Positions 22,301 through 34,670 of a stretch of 64,000 nucleotides of DNA are shown here, piece by piece. The stretch is taken from the NCBI RefSeq assembly GCF_932526225.1, contig NC_064046.1:9139719-9203718 (forward strand), given 5' to 3'. This stretch comes from Nematostella vectensis (lineage: Eukaryota > Cnidaria > Anthozoa > Actiniaria > Edwardsiidae). Numbering within the stretch: position 1 is the first letter of the stretch; every line of letters begins with the position of its first letter. The translations under genes were made by a program, and so were the position numbers. Below the pieces are notes generated by a model. The model saw only the letters and a list, made by a program, of their open reading frames with translations, searched no databases and was not told the DNA's origin.

Positions 22301-25300
22301 TGCACAGCTGATGTGTTCTTTTAGGGTTCTTACCTCTATTTCTCGTAAAAAAAAGAGATATTCTTCGTAAGAGTGCGATATTTCGAACAGGGTTTCGAAA
22401 ACAAATAAAATGACTAGGTGTTCTTTGCTAAACCGCGAAGGCCTAGGACTAATAATAAAATACCTATTTTAATTGGCTGGTGGCTAAAAGCCAATGAAGT
22501 CCTTCGGTACAAAATGTAGTTTGGGCGTAACAGTTGATATTCCGTGTAATTTAGCGCGTAATTCAGTAAAGAATACCGCAAAATTTTGATTTTCAAAGAA
22601 AAATATATTGCAAAATCCCTCGTAATTTAGCGCATAATGATTTATTTTCCTCGTAATTTAGCAAAGAATCCCACGTAATTTTAAGGTTTTTTTCGCGTAA
22701 TTCCAGAAGCCCTGTATGGAGTTTATCATTATATTGAGGCTCGACTGTTTTGTGAATCTTGTACTTTAGCTATACCTGTAATTGTATTTGTTATTAATAT
22801 ATTATTATTAACCCTTTCGCGCCCAAGTTTTTTTGACTGACGCACACAAAATGATGCAAGGTCTTTATAGATTTTCTCTTTTTCCTTAGAATTTCATGGG
22901 CTGACATAGTAAGAACAAATATTGCCCACATAATTATTGATTGGAATAAAGTACTGGTTTTCCAAATATTGTATTGCAACAATTTTTATAAACAGGCAAA
23001 GACAAACCTTTTTTTAATTTAGCGCAATTTAACCGCGTGCTCTTCATTTGTTAGTTCCAGTCTATGCATGTTTTCAGATAAACTACATCAAATTAACTTC
23101 AAAGATTCAGAGTTAACTCTTTAGGGAAGCATATCCAAGTATTATACATAGCTATTTTTCAGGTTTAAGCGAGCTGGTTGTGATAGTCATGTCAGCACTG
23201 TTTCTACACAACACAGCATCAACATGGCGGCAATAAAAGCACGGCTTGCATGGTCATTTCATTTCTAAATTTTAGCGACTTTATTTCATGGATTGAACAA
23301 AACTCAACTGTCCATTTTTGCTCATGATTGTCTAATTGATTGACAATTGGCCATAATCTGTGAATAAATCAAGTATAGCACAACAACACGAGGATTTGAG
23401 AACATCATCGAGCGGAACGAGTAGTGACTATTGAACAAATTCAAGATGGTATTGTGAAGAATTTTCTGCATTGTTGTTCAGATGTGGCCAAAATAGGCTT
23501 GCAAGAAAGTATTATTTGCTGCTATTGGTTTTGCAATATCCAACTGGAGGAGAAACAAGTCTTTTTCACTCAAATATTTGCAAATTATTGGCAATAGTCC
23601 GATGCCATGCCATGAGTACTTGAGATGGTGGCTGAATTTATTCACCGCTAGTTCCTGCATCGTTCGCTGTTGCTCTCAACCCACTCAGAATCTTTCTCTT
23701 TGTTTCCTTTTTGCTATTTAGAAGCGCCTCAAACAAGTTTGTTTGATTGACAGGAAATTCAATCAATTCAGAATGATGGAAATATAAAAAAACAAAGTTC
23801 AAAGTCATTATTTGGATGATTCTTCGGTCCGATGAATGGAGTAGCTTCTTGTTCCTCAATGGCAGTACCAGTTCTGTACCAAAGTTGGTCTTTAGGTAGC
23901 AAAATACTGACATTTTTCTGCTAGAAATTAGCCCACGGCCATCGTTGTTTACCGATTGTGAATCTGTCTCTCCCAGGCCGTAAAACTCCTCTAAATCGCT
24001 ATCAAAATCACCCAAAATATCATGAGTCAAGTCCATGATCTAAAGGCAAGGTCCGTGGTCGTGGATGGATTTCGAACCCGCGAAAAAGTTTTAACTTTGG
24101 ATAAAAATTTCATGAGGAATGGTTCCTTGTACTGACTTGAGCTGTAAGAGAGAAGCGTGCAGAATTTCATGCTCCATCTATTCCACGTGTTAGGTTTCCA
24201 TATAAGGCAGTCCTGTCTTTTTTTGTCTTTTTGTCAATTGACAAAGAGGCATACAGCAAAATACGGAAAATTTCGTATCTAGGTGCGAAAGGGTTAAGGA
24301 TGTGTCTTTTTTGTTGTGTCTTTTTTATTTGTTGTTATGTGGGATACCTCTGTAGTGTTGTGAATACTCTTCTTTGGGATAACTATGTCTTTTTTATTTG
24401 TTGTTATGTGGGATACCTGTGTACTGTTTTGAATATTGTTCTTCGGGATACCTTTCTTTATATTTTCTATGTGGGATACCTGTGTATTGTGAATGTTTTA
24501 CTTTGGGATGCCTGTGTCTTTTTTATATTTCTTGTTATGTGGAATACATTTGTACTATCGTGTGCTGTGTTATCTTGTTCATTATTAGTTCTCTAACCAT
24601 AACTTTATTTCTCCTGGCTATAGATTGAAGAACAGGTCCTTGAATCTTTAGCATGGTCAGGGGACTCTCCCCTCTGGATGACAATAGAGCAGGCTGGGGG
24701 TGTACCCTCTTGTGAGGATGTCACCATCCCTAATCATGTTGAGGCAGCCCACCCTAATCAGAACTTGTTGGCATCTCCGATTATGCATCCCCGACTGCAG
24801 AGAATATGTGGAGAGGAAGGAATGCCAAGACGAAGTGAGTTCATCATCATTTTATGTAATTTGAGCCATACTCAATAATTGACTTGTACAGATTAGCACA
24901 AATACGTACAAATTATCACAAGTTCAAGTTTGTCATTGAATATGTCAGTAAAGGGTTTTCTTAGTCACTTTTAAATCTAAGTTTCATGCATGACTTTTGT
25001 TTGCAAAGCTGCTAGAGAATGTACATTTTGTTCATAACATGTTTCTTCCTCTAGTAATGTCACCAACATCCCCAACATTACAAGACCATTTTGGATCTCC
25101 TGGAGCTAGTGGAGCTCGTCGAAACTTGATGGCAAACTTTGGAGGTGCTCCGGCCAGGACAGTTGCCATGGCAACAGCAAGTAATGGCCACTTTACGAGA
25201 TCAGCAGGGGCAGCTCAGGCAGCCTCTAATTCTACGGCGTCAGTCAGCCAGGTGCATCCTGGGACTACCCCAACACGTGAGTCAACATGGACAAATAGTA

Positions 25301-28300
25301 TGCTTATAGTGTATAATAGTGGATAAAAAATATGAAAATAATAAATCTAGCAATCTTATTGGTCAAGGACACACATTTCACTCAGTCACAGACTAAGAGC
25401 GTGTCACGGATAACTGAGTCTGTGTCATGTTGCATGATTTTTTGTCCATTATATTATATGCAAAAATGAGGTTAATAGTGCCATATGAGCATGCCATAGG
25501 TAAACAAATTAAATGCGAAACCACGCTGTAAGAGGGATAGGAACTCTCCCTTTTCACACCTCGAGAAGTTTGAAATCTGAACCAACATGGCGGACCATTA
25601 GGCAGAGCGATAGACACAAAATTTCATAATAAAACTCTTAATGCATCCTTTAAAACCCAAATAACTTCCTCTTCTTTCTCAACCTAATGTTTCTTTCTAC
25701 CTTTGCTAGTTTATAGGGAACCAAATATACGATTTCGATAAGAAAATCCGATACGCTCCATGCTCCATTTTATACGGGCCTATCCAAGAAAATAAAATCA
25801 CAAACTCCAGGCGTTCGAAAATCTTCCTTCTCCTAGTCGCTTGTTAGAGCTGTTGGTGAGAGCGCAAGCAGGACGTCTTGACAGCTTGACGGCTGAGCGA
25901 CAACTGTTGGTGTCACTGCCCTGGGCATGCACCTTTTATAGTGCGGTTTTGTGTTAAAGAGTGTACAATGTCATTTTTGTACAAGGTTGTATAACAATAA
26001 GCTGACATACACTGTAGGTGGCTAGTTTGCTTCAAGCCCAACATAACACCAAAAACAGAAGAGTTCTGAGTTTCACTTCTTTTTCAGTACTGATAACTCA
26101 GGCTCCAGCAAGTGGTGGCGGCTTTGTCGTCAATGGCATCGCTCAAGCAGTAGTCCTTCCCAGCTCAACAGCAACTACTGTGCAAGTCAGCCTCTCGCCA
26201 CGTTCAGGCAGCACCCTGGCAACTAGTGTCATCCCCCCAGGGTCCCCTGTTCGCAGCCCTGTGCGCCTCACCCCTCAGGCTGCAGTGGCTACATCACACT
26301 CTGCATCTACTACACCTGCTAAGCCAAAAAAGACAGGCTCCCTTGCACTCTTCTTTAGAAAGGTTGGTTTAGAATTTAGTCATCTAAACAAAAAGGGCAT
26401 TTTTGACCCCATGCTGGTACCAATTTAATAGTTCAGGGGTGTTGTGTGTTCTAATTCTAATTTTTTTCTATCTTCTAAATGACATACAGGTGTACCACAT
26501 GGCTAGTGTGCGACTGAGAGACCTTTGTGCCAGACTGGACGTCAATGAGGAGCTGAGGGGAAAGTAAGTTTTCCGGGACAGATAAGAAACGTAATATTAA
26601 AATGAGTTTTGTTTTTCCCATTATGGCTTGTAAGAAATGTATTTTTATTCTTGATTTTTAGTCTTGATTTTTTCACATTCGGGCTAAATTTTGCTGATGT
26701 CCCTTACTATAATTTGAAGTTTAGTTGCTCTCATACATGTTTATGTTACAAAATGCATATTTTTTCCAAGAATATTAATGTTTTCACACTCTGATTAGTT
26801 GCCATTTTAGTGACATTATAACTTCAAATGTCCAAACTACCGCCATGACTTCGTGGTTTAAATGTACTAGACAAGTACTTCAATGCAAATTTTGTTGAAA
26901 TACTATTGTGGTATATATCTGCTGTGGATTACTTACTGTTATTGAAACGTTGTCTTTCTGCAGAATGTGGACATGCTTTGAGCATTCACTTATGCATCTC
27001 CCGGAGATAGCCAAGGATCGTCATCTTGATCAGATCCTCATGTGCTGTGTGTATGTTATGGGAAAGGTAAGACATCACACAATCCTGCCAGATATTCCTG
27101 TTCCCCTGTCACACCTGTAACACAATCCTGCTAGATATTCATGTTCCATTGTCATCATGTAACACAATCCTGCCAACTATTCATGTTTCATTGTCATGCA
27201 TGTAACACAATCCTGCCAAATATTCATGTTTCAGTGTAATGCATGTAACGTAATCTTGCCAAATATTCATCTTTCACTGTCAAACATTCAACATAATCCT
27301 GCCAATTATTCATGTTTCACTGTCACACATGTAACACAATCCTGCTAAATATTCATGTTTCACTGTCACACATTCAACATAATCCTGCCAAATATTCATG
27401 TTTCACTGTCACGCATGTAACACAATCCTGCCAAATATTCATGTTCCACTGTCACGCATTCAACATAATCCTGCCAAAAATTCATGTTTTACTGTCACAC
27501 ATGTAACACAATCCTGCCATATATTCATGTTCCACTGTCAAACATTCAACATAATCCTGCCAAATATTCATGTTTCACTGTCACACATGTAACACAATCC
27601 TGCTAAATATTCATGTTTCACTGTCATGCATTCAACATAATCCTGCCAAATATTCATGTTTCACTGTCACACATTCAACATAATCCTGCCAAATATTCAT
27701 CTTTTACTGTCACACATGTTACATAATCTGGCCAAATATTCATGTCCCACGTCACTCATGTAACACAATCCTGCCAAATATTCATGTTTTACACAGTCAT
27801 GTAACACAAGCCTGCCAAATATTCATGTCCCACGTCACTCATGTAACACAATCCTGCCAAATATTCATCTTTTACACAGTCATGTAACACAAGCCTGCCA
27901 AATATTCATGTCCCACGTCACTCATGTAACACAATAACAACTGCCATTGCACAGCATCATTTCTGTCCAAACTATATTAATCACTGGTCATGTAACACAG
28001 ATAACTCTGAGTCAGTCATACCCTGTATAATATGGACTGTATCATGTAAGAAGAGACAAGACAGCATTGCTAATGTTTTTATTTCATTTTTTTTTCCAGG
28101 TCACCAACTCTGAATTGTCATTTCAAAACATCATGAAATGTTACAGGACACAACCTCAGGCCGCAAGCCATGTAAGTCTTCAAATCATTCCTGTTTTCTA
28201 GCTAGCTATTTCAGTCTCATCTTAGTGAATAAAAGTGCCTTGTTTTAAAAAAAAAACATTGACACACACTTACACACTGCACATGTTCTGAATATGTAGA

Positions 28301-31300
28301 AGTTGATCGCTTTTGCTAGCACACCTATAATAAAATCTGATATGGTATAAGTTAACTAAGGAAGCTTTTTTAATATGGTTTTCAAAATAGGTGAATCTAA
28401 GGGTTGCAGGGTCTGCTTGTAGCCGGCTATTAGGAGTTTATCTCGGAAAAAAAAGGTTAAAAACACACAAACACAGTTTTGATCCATATACAACCTTTAC
28501 CAAGTACAAGAATACCTGTGACTGGAAAGGTTGTAACTGGCATTGTTATGCTACCTACATTGCCCTGGCCTTTCACTGGCTAGTACGATGGACAAAGGAG
28601 TTACAGGATCTTGTTACTTTGCTGTCTTAGAAATCCTTCTGAACAAGTTCAAGCGCACACACTCATCATAATTATGTGCTCTGAACCTTACCTGAAAATG
28701 GCTGAGCTCATAAGCTAAGGGTTTACAGGATCTTGTTACTTTGCTGTCTTAGAAATCCTTCCGAACAAGTTCAAGCACACACCCTCATCATACTTATGTG
28801 CTCTGAACCTTACCTGAAAATGGCTGAGCTCATAAGCTAAGGGTTTACAGGGCCTTGTATGTTACTACTGTAGGTACACCTGTCTAAACCACCCAGCTTA
28901 TGTGCGATATTACTTTTATATTTTAAAGGTGTATCGAAGCGTAATGATCAAGAACCGCAGGCGTGCACCCATCCCCAACACTGGAAGTGAATCCAGTAGG
29001 GGAGGTAAGATAACCCTAAAGAACCATGGTCCTCGATGTCCGTAAAAAGTCTTGAAATAACCTAAATTTCATTCCACTTTTTAAACTCTATTCAGACCAG
29101 GGGGGTTTTGAGGCCCCCAGCACCTTTGATCTGTAATATTTTTTGAACTAGTAGGGCTAGAGCATTGAAATTTGATGACTTTTCCTAAAATTTATCTGCG
29201 AGTAGTTTGGTGTAAACAAAATTTTGATGTTTACCCTGGTAACCATAGCAACCAATTTTTGAGACATAGGTTTGATGAAAATTGGGCAAAACCCTTTAAG
29301 TCGTTAAGATTAACTATTAATACGACGTGATCAACGTAAATCCATGTCATATAAACTTTTTATACCGAGTTGTGAAAATACACACAAATTTATATCTCTA
29401 TTTTAGGGGGGGGGGGGTGGGGTGGGGTTTTTTTGTCAATTTTTGACCTTCTAGAAATAGTGCTTGTAAAAATAGCAAAAAAAAAACATTCATATCCACC
29501 TGATGGATGTTGTCAAAAAGCTTCAGATTTTGCCATCCAGTTTTTATTGATTAAAATAAATAGCTTTCATTAAATTCAAGATGGCGGAAGCTCATGTCAC
29601 ATAATTAGCTAATTAAAGGTACCATGCCAATCAATGTAATCACCACAGGTTTCATATATCGTTGTCATAGAAACAGTGTCACTAATAATATATGTCTACT
29701 GCAAGATAATAAGATTATTGAAAAAAGACAGAAAAACATATCTAAAAAAACGAAATCTTGCCCTTTCCTGCTCACTTAAGTGACGTCATCGTGACGTCCC
29801 AAAGACATTTTTTTAAGAATATCGGTCGCTTTTTAAATATGAACTGATTATGATAACTTATTTGGATTTTGGATGTTCTATGCAAAGGTTACAAAAGATA
29901 GGTTATTTATAGCCATATGTCCTTAAATGACGTCATAATGATATGGCAACAATATATCATTTTGTTCCTCTTTGTCATATAATGAATCTTTGAAAATTTG
30001 GTCATAATAGCTCTAATGGTTCGAAAGTTTCGGTCAGAGGGAGCCCCAGAAAGCCCGGCCTGAATAGGGTTAAATCCTTATAAAGGTCTCGGATTTATGG
30101 GAAGTTTGATAATGGTCTTAAAAAGTCTGAAATTTCAGAGAAATGTTTATAATTTCTAAAGATTGTGCTATTTTGGTTGTTACTGATGAAGTGTTGTTTT
30201 GTTCAAATTTACACTGGTATAAAAATTTGATATTCTTAAAAAAAAACTCCCAAAAAGGTCTTAAATTTGTTTACATTTCTTGCACTTTGTCTTGTAGATT
30301 CAGGAAGCACAAGAACAAGCCCCATCCGGAGCACAAGCACAATACCTTCCACACCCCCACCCCCTGGGGGATCAAGCAGCACGGAAAATAGCCCTGTATT
30401 GGAGACAGAAAGAGGAGACCTCATAGAGTTCTACAATAAGGTACTATAGAAAGAAAGACATAGAATTTTGAGTAAGTACGCAGCTGCTTTGTCTCCTATT
30501 ATTTTTGTTCTACAAAGGAGTTCTTTTGTCTCTATTCTTCTCGTTCTTTGTGTCGAGGTGCGGATATTGTTCGTTTGCCCAATCAAATTGCAGCTTGTAA
30601 GAGCTGCGTACTGACCCAGAATTAATAGGAGCTTTACTTTTGTATTAAATCCCTTCCAAACTACTTAATTCATTGTGTTTTTACTTTCAGGTTTTTATCA
30701 AGACCATCAAAAACTTTGCCTTAAAGTTTTCATCTAGTGACAGATCAGTAAGTGACGTCAAGATCTTGTCAATAGCATGGGGAGGCAGATCAAGAATTTC
30801 CAATAGAATTTCTTAAGGGACTGAGGGTATAGATGGGGTGCGAAGATCACATAAAAGAAGGATAAAGATTCAGTGTTCCTTTGTGGATTTCAATTCATAC
30901 TTTAAATATCTTGTGAGAAGGAGCCCAACAAGTCTTTCAGGTCACCCTATTCATCCTCCAGTAGGTTTTTAAGTTGTACTTTCTCAGCCTGCCAGTAAAC
31001 ATAGCAATTTTCATCTCTATGATTATTCTCTAGTTTTCCCATATACTCCCAAGCTAAAATAGCAAGCAAAAATAGTTTGTATTTATTAATTAATTGGAGC
31101 CCTCCAATTATTACTGCTGAAGGGAGTTTGTCTTCCCCCCGACCACCACACTACCCCCTTCTGGTGTAGAATTCATTCACGAACGTGTATCTGTTTTACT
31201 CTGCTTAGCTTGAGTCTCCACCTCTATCGCCACTCCCCATTGTAAGAAACCAAGGCCACTCACCCAGGCGGCAAGTTTCAGCCAGACATCCGGTCTACAT

Positions 31301-33500
31301 CTCTCCGCACAAAAATGGTAAGGATGGCATTCATACTACAAATTGTCCCACCTTTAATTATAATGTAAACTGTATAGTTATATTACTTATAATGTAAACT
31401 GTATAGTTATATTAATTATAATGTAAACAGTATAGTTATATTAATTATAATGTAAACAGTATAGTTATATTAATTATAATGTAAACTGTATAGTTATATT
31501 AATTATAATGTAAACAGTATAGTTATATTAATTATAATGTAAACAGTATAGTTCTATTAATTATAATGTAAACAGTATAGTTCTATTAATTATAATGTAA
31601 ACAGTATAGTTCTATTAATTATAATGTAAACAGTATAGTTCTATTAATTATAATGTAAACAGTATAGTTCTATTAATTATAATGTAAACAGTATAGTTCT
31701 ATTAATTATAATGTAAACAGTATAGTTATATTAATTATAATGTAAACAGTATAGTTATATTAATTATAATGTAAACAGTATAGTTATATTAATTATAATG
31801 TAAACGGTATAGTTATATTAATTATAATGTAAACGGTATAGTTATATTAATTATAATGTAAACGGTATAGTTATATTAATTATAATGTAAACGGTATAGT
31901 TATATTAATTATAATGTAAACTGTATAGTTATATTAATTATAATGTAAACTCTATGGTTATATTAATTATAATGTAAACTGTATAGTTATATTAATTATA
32001 ATGTAAACTGTATAGTTATATTAATTATAATGTAAACTGTATAGTTATATTAATTATAATGTAAACTGTATAGTTTTATTAATTATAATGTAAACTGTAT
32101 AGTTATATTAATTATAATGTAAACTGTATAGTTATATTAATTATAATGTAAACTCTATGGTTATATTAATTATAATGTAAACAGTATGGTTATATTAATT
32201 ATAATGTAACAGTATAGTTATATTAATTATAATGTAAACAGTATAGTTATATTAATTATAATGTAAACAGTATAGTTATATTAATTATAATGTAAACAGT
32301 ATAGTTATATTAATTATAATGTAAACAGTATAGTTATATTAATTATAATGTAAACAGTATAGTTATATTAATTATAATGTAAACAGTATAGTTATATTAA
32401 TTATAATGTAAACTGTATAGTTATATTAATTATAATGTAAACAGTAAGTTATATTAATTATAATGTAAACAGTAAGTTATATTAATTATAATGTAAACAG
32501 TATAGTTATATTAATTATAATGTAAACTGTATAGTTATATCAATCTTTTGTGGATTTCTAGGTGTACCAATGACGCCAACCACTCGAATGCTGTACTGCT
32601 TCAGCGAAAGTCCTGCTAAGGTAAAGTCAAAATTTCGTAACAGTAAATGCACCGTTGAGGCTCTATTAAGCCTCTGATAACTTCTAGCGAGACCAAAAGC
32701 TAGATTATGCATAAAAGATGTAACGTAACACTGTTTCATGTGTGTCAAGTGATTCTTGCTTGGTTTTGTAAAATGAGGTCCAAATGTCTTTGTTAATTGT
32801 AGAGACAAGCTAAATATACACTAGTAAATTGCGTCCGAGACTTTGTTATAAGGACCAAAATACGTTATGAACGGATAAAAGAGATTTTGAAATAATCCCT
32901 CTATCTCTCTTTTAATTCCCCTTTCCCAATAAGCCCCTCCTCGTCTTCCTGGAAATAAGGCCCTGCGGGACAGCACGATTTAGTCGTATGCTACCTGCCT
33001 AAAACAGCTGCCTTAGCCCTGAATTACACACTACGACTTTCGTAGTTGAGCATCGTAGCGGATTCGTAGGCTGCTTTACACTCTACAACTCGAGTTGTAG
33101 AGGTGTCGTAGGCTGATTTACACTCTACGACTCGAGTTGTAGAGGAGTCGTATGCTGATTTACGCTCTACGACTCGAGTTGTAGAGGAGTCGTATGCTGA
33201 TTTACGCTCTACGACTCGAGTCGTAGAGGAGTCGTAGGCAAGTCACATACGATTAGCCTGAAGAGCTTTTACGTTTCTTCAAAGCAATTTTGTATGTAAC
33301 CACAACCCAATGCAAATCAATCCTTTCGACAGAATCTCCGGGACATTAACCATATGCTGAGACAAGGCGAGAATCGCAAGCGGGCTCTTCTCCAGGATGA
33401 TATAGGAGCCCCACAGGCCAAGCGATCAACCAGCGAGGAGCACCTCCAGCGAAGGCTGACGAGCATGATCGAGGAGAGGCAAGCCAATGCCTCCAGATAG
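13382..33500 (+). CDS. RBL1/RBL2: Retinoblastoma-like pocket protein (p107/p130 type)
   Basis: Binds E2F/DP and represses cell-cycle genes. 29 exons, 1036 residues (human p107 1068): 13382-13522, 13658-13794, 13886-14086, 14423-14487, 16702-16830, 17343-17429, 17689-17827, 18977-19120, 19252-19291, 19364-19428, 19720-19821, 20120-20201, 20298-20384, 20540-20599, 20736-20818, 21180-21234, 21965-22030, 24624-24834, 25055-25276, 26088-26362, 26490-26563, 26964-27066, 28100-28171, 28929-29004, 30298-30440, 30691-30747, 31209-31317, 32562-32620, 33333-33500. N-terminal domain (LHWLACALYVACRRS); pocket A about 325-532; spacer rich in Pro/Ser/Thr/Ala; pocket B from about 740 (KTGSLALFFRK). LxCxE-cleft residues appear kept: Tyr805, Lys809, Tyr904-Asn905. 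The Ser/Pro-rich insertion in pocket B (about 860-890) marks p107/p130 rather than RB1. Many SP/TP sites suggest CDK control. Introns hold a SINE, LINE piece, piggyBac-like element and large arrays. Confidence 0.95.
15562..16047. repeat. 242-bp tandem duplication in intron 4
   Basis: TTCACTTTCATGCATGAATG starts at 15562 and again at 15804. The two copies differ at only a few positions across the whole unit, indicating a recent duplication. No coding content. Confidence 0.9.
16315..16641 (-). mobile_element. tRNA-derived SINE with a Nin-DC-like central domain
   Basis: Read on the minus strand from 16641, the head has an A-box-like TGGCCTAGTGTGTTAGCG and an exact B box GGTTCGAATCC, as in a tRNA-related pol III promoter. 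The body then contains GGATAAGGACACTAAACCGG and AGGTCCCGT, resembling the conserved Nin-DC domain of eumetazoan SINEs as I remember it. The tail boundary near 16315 is uncertain. Confidence 0.75.
17851..17945. repeat. Interspersed repeat (TAGGCCCNGGCGGC family), copy 1
   Basis: GGTTTCATTAGGCCCTGGCG followed by GCGCCAGCTACTTTTTTTAA and TTTTATTTGAAC. The inverse of these blocks appears in order at 48747-48866, so both are copies of one dispersed element. Confidence 0.65.
18139..18640 (-). mobile_element. 5'-truncated LINE fragment with C-terminal reverse-transcriptase tail
   Basis: The minus strand encodes, in two overlapping frames, remnants of a non-LTR retrotransposon C-terminus: SERAMLRWMCALKLKD and ILRWFGHVERA (frame one), then RERPRKTWSDARLNDLK and ASDRKAWRDAVRN (frame two). 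A frameshift near 18310-18410 breaks it. A TGAG-type microsatellite at 18139-18175 looks like the 3' tail. It sits in retinoblastoma-gene intron 7. The clade (L2/CR1, RTE or another) cannot be settled from this piece. Confidence 0.8.
19760..19972 (+). repeat. 71-bp tandem triplication across the exon 11 donor site
   Basis: The 3' half of retinoblastoma-gene exon 11 plus its donor and a few intron bases is present three times, starting at 19760, 19831 and 19902. Each extra copy has a TTTTGCAG acceptor-like start and the AAGTGAGT donor, making two potential 56-nt exons. These would break the frame if included. Confidence 0.9.
21773..22030 (+). repeat. 64-bp tandem array across the exon 17 acceptor site
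   Basis: GTTATTGAG plus GTCCTTATCAAAGCAGAGGA recurs at 21773, 21837, 21901 and 21965, each of the last three preceded by TTTGTTTGCCCAG. Only the last copy continues as real exon 17 (21965-22030). The upstream copies end in intron-like sequence without a donor. Confidence 0.9.
22200..22705. repeat. Cluster of CGTAAT-containing short repeats
   Basis: Motifs such as CGCGTAAT and CGTAATTTAGCGC recur at irregular spacing through this part of intron 17. This may be a decayed mobile element, but I could not define its ends. Confidence 0.4.
22808..24297 (-). mobile_element. piggyBac-like element with transposase remnant
   Basis: TTAA at both ends (22808-22811, 24294-24297), directly followed by inverted repeats CCCTTTCGCGCCCAA and CCCTTTCGCACCTAGA. 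TTAA plus CCC-starting ends is diagnostic of the piggyBac superfamily. The minus strand from 24036 opens with MDLTHDILGDFDSDLEEFYG, an acidic start like piggyBac transposase N-termini, but the frame ends after 132 residues and no catalytic core is seen. It lies in intron 17 of the retinoblastoma gene. Confidence 0.8.
27067..27935. repeat. 43-bp minisatellite in intron 22
   Basis: About 20 imperfect copies of a 43-bp unit containing AATCCTGCCAAATATTCATG and TTTCACTGTCACACATGTAAC. Two unit versions (ending ATGTAACAC or ATTCAACAT) alternate in the middle. The array starts directly at the exon 22 donor. Short reading frames inside it are repeat artefacts. Confidence 0.9.
28601..28850. repeat. 122-bp tandem duplication in intron 23
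   Basis: TTACAGGATCTTGTTACTTT begins at 28601 and 28723, and a third partial start (TTACAGG) follows at 28845. Copies are nearly identical. Confidence 0.85.
29081..30073. mobile_element. TTAA-flanked non-autonomous DNA transposon
   Basis: TTAA at 29081-29084 and 30070-30073. Inward from these are inverted ends ACTCTATTCAGACCAGG and CCCTATTCAGGCCGGG. About 990 bp, with no open frame of note. The ends and target fit a piggyBac-type MITE in retinoblastoma-gene intron 24. Confidence 0.7.
31358..32545. repeat. 29-bp AT-rich minisatellite, about 40 copies, in intron 27
   Basis: Unit TTAATTATAATGTAAACAG plus TATAGTTATA, period 29 read from TAATGTAAAC at 31361 and 31390. Variants (CTG, CGG or CAG after AAA; TTCTA for TTATA) occur in contiguous blocks. 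The array ends within about 20 bp of the exon 28 acceptor at 32561. Confidence 0.95.
33071..33240. repeat. 42-bp tandem repeats, each containing a palindrome
   Basis: Four copies starting at 33071, 33113, 33155 and 33197. Each contains CTCTACGACTCGAGTTGTAG, which folds on itself around CTCGAG. It lies in intron 28, about 90 bp before the last exon. Confidence 0.85.
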
Positions 33501-34670
33501 TCACAAATAATAATAATTAAATTTCCACTATTGTAGATAAGAAAATATGTGCGAAATGCGACCGAGCTCAGGGGAGATTTAGGCACCCAAGTTAATTCTT
33601 GGACTTATGTATTTTGGATAGAAAAAAAAGATACAGGATGAGGATGCAATTTCGCGAAAAAAACTGCGACCAAATAGCATTTTTATTATACTGATACATA
33701 TTCCTATGGCAAGAGGAAAGCTTGATGTTATTGAGATGTTTTTAATGCGTTTTTAGAATATTCCGAGAAGTCATGGGGACTTCCTAGTGTCACATAAGTT
33801 ATACTTCTAGGCGAGGCAACTATTAAACTGTTGTGATTTTGTGCGTGAGGGGCAAGGCTAAGATGCCACAAGCTTAAAGAACCCTTCTCATAATAACTTT
33901 ATTGTCTACAATATTGGACAGATAATGTGATGAAATCTCGAACATAAAACTTTATTCACGAAATGGAATCGAAAATGTCGCGATAGCCTCCCCAAATCAG
34001 CCAACCGAGATGGATACTTTCTCACACTTTAACAAAGTCATGAGCGTCTCCCACTGTTAGGCCAGCTAAGCCCCTTCAGTATGTTGACCACGGACCGTCT
34101 TGATTTTCTCGCCTAGGGTGATTTTTGGGATTTGATATGTAAAGTGATTATAATAGAATACACCTGGTATCGAGTTTTTAATAGATTTTAAGTATTACTA
34201 TATGAGTAGTTGAACCCTTGGTAAGCAGTGTGAAAAAGAATATGTATTGCTTATCAGGAATAGACAGGAAGATAGGGAGGCCTTTGTTTGGAAATCACTC
34301 GCTATTGTTTTTGTTTCCAAGGGAAATTATTTAAGACTGTTTCTTTTCAAAGAAACTTAACTCCATACATTGAAAATATGAGTCAAAATTTTTTTTGTCA
34401 ACTTAGTAGTAGTACTATTGTCTTTTAGACTCCAACACATTTTTGGATATCTGCTCAATTGGCTCATGATAAAGCGCATTTTAAAATCTGGTGGAGAAAC
34501 CGCATAACTCGTAAGGAGCTCTTCTTGATTTTCGTATGTGTTTTAAGGACAACGAGAATATTTTATGTAGGTACCGAAAAATCATCGTTTAAAAGCCTTT
34601 TTTATAAATCCGACTTCGACACAATAAGCGGGAGAGTTGATTCTATTCTTGTAAATTATTAAGGTGTAAG

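Noticed and set aside
24231-24628. Hydrophobic plus-strand frames with ICCYVGYLC repeats
   Set aside because: They come from a degenerate repeat of GTTATGTGGGATACCTGTGT in intron 17, just before exon 18.
31358-32545. Regular array that could be mistaken for a CRISPR
   Set aside because: Units abut with no spacers, and the window is an animal genome.
33317-33586. 89-codon minus-strand frame
   Set aside because: Antisense of the last retinoblastoma-gene exon.
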